Positions 30,040-36,417 of a stretch of DNA of 64,000 nucleotides are shown in pieces. The stretch covers positions 19,209-83,208 of the forward strand of contig VXMM01000048.1 of assembly GCA_009841105.1 (NCBI GenBank). The letters run 5' to 3'. The first letter of the stretch is position 1, and every line of letters starts with the position of its first letter. A program made the position numbers and the translations under genes. The notes under the pieces were generated by a model. It was not told the origin of the DNA and did not search any database. It saw only the letters and a program-made list of their open reading frames with translations. This DNA comes from Acidimicrobiia bacterium. GTDB lineage: Bacteria; Actinomycetota; Acidimicrobiia; Spongiisociales; Spongiisociaceae.

Positions 30040-30659
30040 TGCCACCGCCCACTGTCCAGCACCAGACCGCCGAGGCCGGTTTGCCGGCATAGCCGCTCCA
30101 GACGGCCATCGTCGATGCGGTAGATCAGGCCATGAACCTCAAGGTCCGCGCCGGCACGCCAGGCGTCGCACACGATGTCGGTGGCCGCGACCTTGCGCAC
30201 CTGTTCGATCACGCTCAACTCGCACAACCTCTGCCACAGAGCATCGCCCTGTAGCTTCGCCAGGTCTGATCGGTGGGTGCGCACCACCGGGAGGAGATTA
30301 TCGAGCCACTCCCCTAGTGGGCCGGTGGCATGCTCGTCCAGGAATGCGTCCACGCCACCGCAACCGTAGTGTCCGCAGACCACCACGCGGCGCACCCTGA
30401 GCGTCTCCACCGCGAATTGCAGCACCGCGAGAAGGCTGGGGTCCGACGGGACGACCAGGTTGGCAACATTGCGGTGAACGAACACTTCCCCCAGTGACAG
30501 GTCCATGATCAGGTTGGGTGACACCCGGCTGTCGGAACACCCGATCCAGAGCATCTCCGGTTGCTGCCCCCGAGCAAGGAGGCGGAACACATCCGGGTCA
30601 GCCCGAGTCTGCCGTTCCGCCCAGGCGCGGTTCCGTTCGAGTATGTAATCGATGTCGAT
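30036..30659 (-). CDS. beta-carbonic anhydrase with apparent ATC start
   Basis: A zinc enzyme interconverting CO2 and bicarbonate (about 207 residues). Zinc ligands are in CSDSR and HYGCGG. A GTG at 30590 would cut off the conserved N-terminal helix. The frame continues upstream as IDIDYILERNRAWAERQ, which aligns with the start of E. coli Can (MKDIDTLISNN). No ATG, GTG or TTG exists between that block and the TGA at 30750-30752. An ATC at 30659 sits eight bases after a perfect GGGGAGG Shine-Dalgarno and is the best start. CTG 30719 is an alternative. It is coupled to sulP. Confidence 0.85.
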   Translation of the reverse strand: MDIDYILERNRAWAERQTRADPDVFRLLARGQQPEMLWIGCSDSRVSPNLIMDLSLGEVFVHRNVANLVVPSDPSLLAVLQFAVETLRVRRVVVCGHYGCGGVDAFLDEHATGPLGEWLDNLLPVVRTHRSDLAKLQGDALWQRLCELSVIEQVRKVAATDIVCDAWRAGADLEVHGLIYRIDDGRLERLCRQTGLGGLVLDSGRWQ

Positions 30660-30889
30660 GAGGACGACCTCCCCAGCCGACCCGGAATCGTAACCAACCC
30701 GGCCACGCCCTCCGACCAGAACCCGGCCGTCGAACCTGACCAGGCTGGTTCACCGCCTGTCGCTTCGTCACCCAACGTTCCCAGTACCCGTCCTCAAGCG
30801 GGACAGTCGCAGCATGCATAGGGTTGGTAGAGAATCGCTAACCCGCGGGTCGGCGGCGTCCCGCGAGGTCGGGTAGTCCATCATGTACC

Positions 30890-32476
30890 ATGAGCCTGGT
30901 GGAGGCCACCGACACGGATGCCTGCGACATCATCGACCAGATCGAGCGCATGGCGCTAGGCATGGTCGGTCCTGCCTTCAGGGGCCAAGCCGATGCTAGC
31001 TGGCCTCTGCGTTCGGGAGCGGTCCACCGTCTCGTCGAGACACACGGTGAGTCTGTCTTGAGCGATGAGGGCTATCTCAAGCAGTTGCTGTCTGGCTATC
31101 ACCGCGACATCAGCAGAAGAGCTGAGATTATTGAGGGAGCGCAAATGACGCCCCTGCAGAGGCTGTCCGTTCTCCAGCATTTCGGCGCAGGGACCGGACT
31201 CTTGGATTTCACCCGCAGCGCTTTGGTTGCGCTCTGGTTTGCTTGTGACGGTGAACCCCATAGCGACGGCAGGGTGTTCGCCTTGGACATCGCAAATCCC
31301 CTGGTTGCCGTCGATGGTCGAGGACTCGATTCTGAAGGACTATTCGACACAGGCCAGGCAGTGTATTACGAGCCCGACCGATCGCTGGGGGCGCGGATCG
31401 TCGCGCAGCAAAGCGTTTTCGTGATCTGCAACCCACCACCGATCCTCGATCAGCATGTGCCGTATGTCGACGTGCCAGCGCAATCCAAGATGCCGATCCA
31501 GGAGCGACTGGAACGCCTCGGGCTGTCTCGCGAATCACTGTTCTGTGATCTGCCGGGGTTGGCGCGTGCAAACAGCAGAACCCGTCCGCTCCTGATGGAC
31601 TGGCTGACGCCTGAAGAGCACCTACGGCTGGGAACCCATGCCTACCGGATGCAAAGGTACGCGGATGCCCTCGCGAGCTACGAGTCCTATGCTTCTGCGT
31701 ATCCCGATGTGGCCCAGTCACACTGTTTGATCGGCGACGCGTATTCCGCGATGGGGCGGTTTGACGAGGCGTCGACCGCCTACACGCGCGCCATCGAGAA
31801 CATTGATCGGCCGATGCCCCAGCTAGAAGGGTCCACGCCCACGCAAGAGTTCAAGGATTGGATGCTGCGACCGATCTACTACAACCGCGGCAACGCGCAT
31901 GCCGCGGTCGGGAGACACTCAGAGGCGATTGCAGACTTTGACCGATCCCTAGCTCTTGAGAAGTCCTCGGCTCTTGACTCCGGGGACGGGCGAAATGTGC
32001 TGTTCAACCGCGGAAACTCGAAGTACGCGCGGGGACGCTTCCAAGAAGCCTCACGGGACTTCGAGGAAGCATGGTCGCTACGCGAAACAAGCGACGCCGC
32101 GCTTGCCCTCGGAAACACCAAGATGCATCTCGGAGAGTTCGCCGAAGCCTTGATTCGGTACCACGACGGCGCGAACCTTGAGAAGCCCGAGAGTGCGGAC
32201 GCGCCGTGTCGTACGAATGCCAAGCAATGCAGCGACCTTCTTGAAGCCTTGGCTGGGCATGATTTTGCAGTGCGGCCCAGCGAACGAAGCGACGTAATTG
32301 TGACCGTGGAAGCACCGTTATCTGGACCAGGGGGCTTTGTGTTCGTCGGCAATCGGGGCAATGTCGGCAACACCCCTTCGGGCATGGTGGGTGCGCCGGG
32401 CGGGGAAGGTTATGGCGGGATGGCTGGCTTCGCGGTACTGCTGCGACCGGCACAGGGGCAAGCGGCAGGCCGGTAG
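30890..32476 (+). CDS. FRG-domain protein with TPR repeats
   Basis: A 528-residue protein, cytoplasmic by appearance. The FRG domain occupies about residues 20-230: the naming motif AFRGQADASWPLRSG is at 29-43, and the second hallmark LQHFGAGTGLLDFTR is followed by ALVALWFAC (95-119). TPR-like helices follow (about 240-430), for example HAYRMQRYADALASYESYA and GDAYSAMGRFDEASTAYTR. The C-terminus is Gly-rich. FRG domains have no established activity but recur in mobile and defence regions. Base composition is lower in GC than the core genes. It opens the accessory island. Confidence 0.8.
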   Translation: MSLVEATDTDACDIIDQIERMALGMVGPAFRGQADASWPLRSGAVHRLVETHGESVLSDEGYLKQLLSGYHRDISRRAEIIEGAQMTPLQRLSVLQHFGAGTGLLDFTRSALVALWFACDGEPHSDGRVFALDIANPLVAVDGRGLDSEGLFDTGQAVYYEPDRSLGARIVAQQSVFVICNPPPILDQHVPYVDVPAQSKMPIQERLERLGLSRESLFCDLPGLARANSRTRPLLMDWLTPEEHLRLGTHAYRMQRYADALASYESYASAYPDVAQSHCLIGDAYSAMGRFDEASTAYTRAIENIDRPMPQLEGSTPTQEFKDWMLRPIYYNRGNAHAAVGRHSEAIADFDRSLALEKSSALDSGDGRNVLFNRGNSKYARGRFQEASRDFEEAWSLRETSDAALALGNTKMHLGEFAEALIRYHDGANLEKPESADAPCRTNAKQCSDLLEALAGHDFAVRPSERSDVIVTVEAPLSGPGGFVFVGNRGNVGNTPSGMVGAPGGEGYGGMAGFAVLLRPAQGQAAGR

Positions 32477-32649
32477 CGGGGCCAGCTGGCAGAGGTATGG
32501 TCGAGGGACGCTCGGGGACAACCATCAGGAGACCCGCTGCGCGGGACAACCGACCTCACAGGACATACGGCCGCAGCCGCTTCGGTCCGGCCGGCCGTGG
32601 TCGTACAGTATGTAGGAACGTTTCCACCCGAATCGGGAGGTAGGTCGAA

Positions 32650-32913
32650 GTGTTGGGACATGTGCACAGCATGAGCAGCCGGGAGTTCAACGAGGCGACT
32701 GGTGAGGCGAAGCGGGCCGTACAAGCTGGCACCGTCCATATCGCCGATCGCGGGTGCCCGTCCCACGTGCTGATGAGTTACGAGCACTACCGGGAACTTA
32801 CCAGCGACAGGCTGCACTTCGCCGACATACTGTGCAGAACGTCGGGCATCGGCAAGCTCGACGTGGAGTTCCCGAGACCTGGCGATCCGGCGAGACCTGC
32901 CGCCTTTGAGTGA
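32650..32913 (+). CDS. Phd/YefM-type antitoxin
   Basis: An 87-residue antitoxin. The N-terminal DNA-binding block SSREFNEATGEAKRA and the following VHIADRGCPSHVLMSYEHY are typical of Phd/YefM partners of VapC/PIN toxins, and the acidic C-terminus would bind the toxin. GTG 32650 is preceded by GGAGG at nine bases. Its stop overlaps the start of the broken vapC. With the toxin lost, it may persist as an orphan repressor or an anti-addiction gene. Confidence 0.8.
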   Translation: MLGHVHSMSSREFNEATGEAKRAVQAGTVHIADRGCPSHVLMSYEHYRELTSDRLHFADILCRTSGIGKLDVEFPRPGDPARPAAFE

Positions 32914-33354
32914 TGTAGCTCGCCTACAACCGTTGTCGTCTCGGAGAGCCGCGAGATCCACTCCTGCCGAGCCGATCCTGGTGTGCGTCCTGCGTGGCCC
33001 GAGTCGACCACGGCTTGGGCTACATGTCGACCATCACCATTCATGAGCTCGAACTCGGTGTGTTGCTGGCCCAAGGTCGCGACCCGGCGTCTGGCGCCGT
33101 ACTGCGACGGTGGCTCGATAACGATGTGTACGAGGCCTTCGATGGACACATTCCGCCAGTGAGCACCACGATGGCGCGATTGGCCGCCTGCCTCCATGTA
33201 ACAGGATCCGGCGCCTGTGAGTGCGCTCTCATCGGCGGCACCGCCATGGCGAGACAACACGGTCCTGGCGACCCGTAACACCAGAGACTTCGGAGAGTTT
33301 CCGGGGCTCACGGTCCTGAACCCGTGTGAGTTCACCGCGACGACGAAGCCTTGA
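32913..33354 (+). pseudogene. vapC-like PIN toxin, frameshifted
   Basis: Three reading frames together spell a PIN-domain toxin. The first gives TVVVSESREIHSCRADPG, where DTNV-xSE should be. The second (from about 32994) gives STITIHELELGVLLAQGRD and GAVLRRWLDNDVYEAF. The third (to 33354) gives NTVLATRNTRDFGEFPGL and VLNPCEF. An in-frame TAG follows the first codon (ATG TAG at 32913). At least two indels are needed. The first catalytic Asp is gone, and the usual PDALIAATA block reads ECALIGGTA. The toxin is therefore dead. Confidence 0.8.
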
Positions 33355-33403
33355 GTCGGTTTCAACTTCGGAAATGACCAGGTTCAGCGTTCCGAAGTGT
33401 GTT

Positions 33404-34987
33404 TTATGTTGGTGGCACTAAGCAGGACGCGAAACGGCGATAGGGAATCGATGGTATGACCTCCCTCAGCGGGAACCATCGAGACCGACGATCAGCTGGA
33501 ACTGGTTCAACGTGCATTATTGCGATTGATCGCTCTACAGCCGTATCCTCTACATCAAAAGGCTCTATTGCACGCAATGTGACATCGTCAGGTGGTCTTG
33601 CTAGACAGGCAAGTCCAGTTTCTTCGTCTGCCAACCAGTAGCGTGTCTCGCCATTGATGTAATCAACGCGTACAAGTTTGCCTCGTGTCGTGTCTCCGAC
33701 GGTAGGCATGTCAGGTGCCAAGAACCGCTCGACTTCGTACCTCCACACTTTAAAGGCTTCTACCGGGTCTGATCCGAAAAAGCTCTGAGTCCCTCGTTCC
33801 CATGCTAAGTGACGGGTCTTGCTTAGGTTTCGAATCCGGTCGTGACCACGCAGAAACACCGTAGCGAACGGGTATTTGTCAACTACGCCGGTAAGACGGT
33901 CGCTTACGTAACGCTCGAGATGGTAAGTTGCATCCAGTGAACGGCGTACCTCGGCCGCATTCGGCTCATATCCCATATGGACTATCTGATCACGGAGGTC
34001 AGCTACGTGACGTTTCCATTCAGACACAGGCCCCTTACCGTCGAGTGTCCAATTACCACCCAGACGATTGTGGAACGCTCCTTTTGCTAGTCTAGTAACG
34101 GATCTCATAGCACGCATCTCTCGCACCGCCTCCTTAGGTTCCAAGCCTTCATCCCACATTATGGCTAGGTGAAGCTCGCGCAAGAGCGCTTCCGCCGCAG
34201 CTCCATTGAGCACAGAGGCTGTTAACCGATTCCCATCTCGCTGTGCGATAGATGTTTCCCGGCGAAAGTTAGCATATGTCGCGAATGGCCCAGGCCACAA
34301 CCGTACATCGAGGGTCATCTGTTGTAGCTTTTCTTCCGGTAGTTCATCTGATGGAGCAATACACGTTAGGGAGGATGAGACGTCATTGATTAGAAAAGTG
34401 AAATGACTTGGCTGACTAGACGGACGCAGTTCACATGATTCACCAAGGGTCATGGCTGTAATAGCGACCGGAATTGCCATCGGGAGAGTCTCTCTCGTAA
34501 CTAGCGTGACAGGTGTTTGAGAGACAAGATAATACATCTGCTGAATTCCTCGAATCTGTTCGAGACCGTAGTTGAATGCCTCCTCTAGCTCGGTGATATC
34601 GACATCCGTTTCACATAGGACCGCGACTTCCACAACCGTGGAGGCCGTAGCCTGTGGAACTATTTTCTCGTGTGCCTCACTAGGAATCTGAGCATCCTCT
34701 GGATTGATGTCCGCATCTGAGCCAGCGAAAGCCTTCGCCGCTGCTATAAAGGCTGGTCTGGCAAAGATCACGGGATTGCCTCTTGCCTCATCATCTATCT
34801 GGCGGAATAACAGACTCCCTACTATCTTGCGGTCAAGTCCATCTTCAGTCTGAAATGGCGCTCCGACGCGACTGCCATCAGCCATTTCTACTAGGCGGAT
34901 GATCCAACCATCTGGGACAGCAAGCCGCTCTGGTAAAGAGACAAAAAAATAGGCGACATTAGGCAATGGGCTCATGTTGTCATCCAT
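33404..34987 (-). CDS. large AT-richer protein with HEPN-like RX4H motif
   Basis: A 527-residue protein of unknown family. The N-terminal 220 residues are beta-rich, with no motif I know. Around residues 255-365 the helices resemble a HEPN domain: AAAEALLRELHLAIMWDEG, then WKRHVADLRDQIVHMGYEP, which contains R332-x4-H337, the RNase motif of active HEPN proteins. ATG 34987 is preferred over GTG 35002 because GAGGTGA precedes it. Base composition is about 50% GC in a sampled line against 68% nearby, and codons look different, so recent acquisition is likely. It lies between two decayed toxin-antitoxin modules. Confidence 0.7.
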   Translation of the reverse strand: MDDNMSPLPNVAYFFVSLPERLAVPDGWIIRLVEMADGSRVGAPFQTEDGLDRKIVGSLLFRQIDDEARGNPVIFARPAFIAAAKAFAGSDADINPEDAQIPSEAHEKIVPQATASTVVEVAVLCETDVDITELEEAFNYGLEQIRGIQQMYYLVSQTPVTLVTRETLPMAIPVAITAMTLGESCELRPSSQPSHFTFLINDVSSSLTCIAPSDELPEEKLQQMTLDVRLWPGPFATYANFRRETSIAQRDGNRLTASVLNGAAAEALLRELHLAIMWDEGLEPKEAVREMRAMRSVTRLAKGAFHNRLGGNWTLDGKGPVSEWKRHVADLRDQIVHMGYEPNAAEVRRSLDATYHLERYVSDRLTGVVDKYPFATVFLRGHDRIRNLSKTRHLAWERGTQSFFGSDPVEAFKVWRYEVERFLAPDMPTVGDTTRGKLVRVDYINGETRYWLADEETGLACLARPPDDVTLRAIEPFDVEDTAVERSIAIMHVEPVPADRRSRWFPLREVIPSIPYRRFASCLVPPT

Positions 34988-35021
34988 CAGTGGTGCTATC
35001 ACCTCACTTCGATTGCGGATA

Positions 35022-35313
35022 TTAGTATTCTCTAGGTCCTAAGGTTACGGCCACGGCCCGGTCCCGTATCGCCTGTCTTGGTCGGAGAGACGTGGTCCTG
35101 TCGACCATCAGGCTGCACGTTCGTGCAGACCGTTCTTCTCATCGGGAGTAACCGATAGGCAGATCAGGGCGCCTCGGTCGATGAGTCGTGAAAGCACACA
35201 CCGTCACCAAGTTGGCGGCATCGAAAGTGATCGTCCTAGGACGATCACGACGGGCCGGGGTTGCCCGCGTAGCGAATACCGCCCGTCGCCGTCGGTATCT
35301 CGCCCTGCCTCAT
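35022..35313 (-). pseudogene. mazF-like toxin, frameshifted
   Basis: On the minus strand an ATG at 35313 overlaps the stop of the mazE-like gene (ATGA), as in an intact module. It reads MRQGEIPTATGGIRYAGNPGPS and stops. The family sequence continues in other frames: GQPRPVVIV, then TITFDAANLVTVCAFTTH, then CSLMVDRTTSLRP, ending at a TAA at 35022. At least three frame changes are needed, so no MazF endoribonuclease can be made. Confidence 0.8.
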
Positions 35314-35501
35314 TGGAGGTCAAGGCCGAGAGCGTCGATGAACGCCTGGTCGTCATCAGCACGGTCGCTTCCGGCAACGGCCGCCGACTGCCGGTGTGCT
35401 TCTGCCACGAATGACGGGGCACGTACGTCGACTACCCACATCTGGATCGGGCGCATGCCCTGTTCACGCATCCGCTTGCGGTAGTCACGAACCTGCCGCA
35501 T
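35310..35501 (-). CDS. MazE-like antitoxin (DUF3018 type)
   Basis: A 63-residue antitoxin with the family core DYRKRMREQGMRPIQMWV, then VRAPSFVAEAHRQS and DDQAFIDALG. It appears intact: an in-frame stop lies four codons upstream of ATG 35501, so the start is well fixed. The partner mazF immediately downstream is broken by frameshifts, making this an orphan antitoxin. Confidence 0.75.
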   Translation of the reverse strand: MRQVRDYRKRMREQGMRPIQMWVVDVRAPSFVAEAHRQSAAVAGSDRADDDQAFIDALGLDLQ

Positions 35502-35575
35502 GCTCGTCTCGTCTCATGCGCTGTCATCGGATCCAAGTTACATGAAACAGCGCCGTTAGCGGCCTACGTCCACCG

Positions 35576-36406
35576 CTACGAGAAGGTCTTGAGCGCGTCT
35601 GCTATCTCGGAGGCGACCAGGTCGGGGCGTTCCACCGGGACCAGGTGACTCTGGCCCGCCATGTAGGTGGTGGTGACGTTGGGAAGCGCCTCCGGCAGCA
35701 GCGCCAGGGAGGGTCCCAGCTCGCCGGCCCGGTCGGTGACGACGAGCCGTACCGGAGTGGCCAGCTCGTCGAGGCGGGCGAAGGCGCCGCATTCGGCGCC
35801 GGTGGCGAACAGCTCCGCCTCGACCTCTCGTCGGCAGCGCAGCGCCAGCCCTTCCGCTACCTCCTCGAAGCCGTGTTCCACGTAGGCCCGGAAGGCCTCC
35901 GGGTGCCAGCGCTGGAACAACGGCTTGGCCAGGTAGCTCTCGATCAACTCGTCCCGGGAGCCGAAGACCGGGCGCCTCCGGGCTGCTCCCTGTGCCAGCG
36001 AGAACTCGGGGTTGCGCACGAAGGGCGGCGGGATGAGGACCGGTTCGACCAGCACCAGCCCGGTGAAGGTACCGGGACGCAGAAGCTCGGCCAGGACCAG
36101 CACGGTGCCGCCCATCGAATGGCCTACGCCCACCAACGATTCCGGTAGCCTTCCGGCGCCGGCCAGGCTATCGATCAGGCCGACGAGATCCCTCCCGAAT
36201 GTCCACCACGACGCCGGAAGCTCCAGTGCCGGCGCCCGTCCGTGGCCGCGGACATCCCAAGCCAGCGCGGCAGCCGTAGCGCCCTGATCCCGGAGGCTCG
36301 ACACCACCGGACGCCAGAGCTCTTTGCAGAATCCGGTGGCATGGGCCAGTAGGAGCAGTTCATCGCCCGCGCCGTCATGCCACTCCAGGGCCTCCTGATT
36401 CACCAA
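35576..36406 (-). CDS. alpha/beta hydrolase
   Basis: A 276-residue serine hydrolase. The oxyanion region is LLLAHATGFCKELW, the nucleophile elbow GHSMGG (Ser near residue 96), and the His is in GQSHLVPVERPD near the C-terminus. A cap domain sits between. No signal peptide, so it is cytoplasmic. It is 11 bases from aceE on the same strand and may share its transcript. Substrate unknown. Confidence 0.85.
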   Translation of the reverse strand: MVNQEALEWHDGAGDELLLLAHATGFCKELWRPVVSSLRDQGATAAALAWDVRGHGRAPALELPASWWTFGRDLVGLIDSLAGAGRLPESLVGVGHSMGGTVLVLAELLRPGTFTGLVLVEPVLIPPPFVRNPEFSLAQGAARRRPVFGSRDELIESYLAKPLFQRWHPEAFRAYVEHGFEEVAEGLALRCRREVEAELFATGAECGAFARLDELATPVRLVVTDRAGELGPSLALLPEALPNVTTTYMAGQSHLVPVERPDLVASEIADALKTFS

Positions 36407-36417
36407 ACTGCGTCCGC

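Noticed and set aside
32994..33278. Stand-alone 94-codon gene downstream of phd
   Set aside because: It is the middle part of a PIN toxin; flanking parts lie in other frames, so it is treated as a pseudogene segment.
35204..35422. 72-codon minus-strand gene
   Set aside because: Only its middle (GQPRPVVIV) is protein-like, and that belongs to the broken mazF; the beginning is mazE in another frame.
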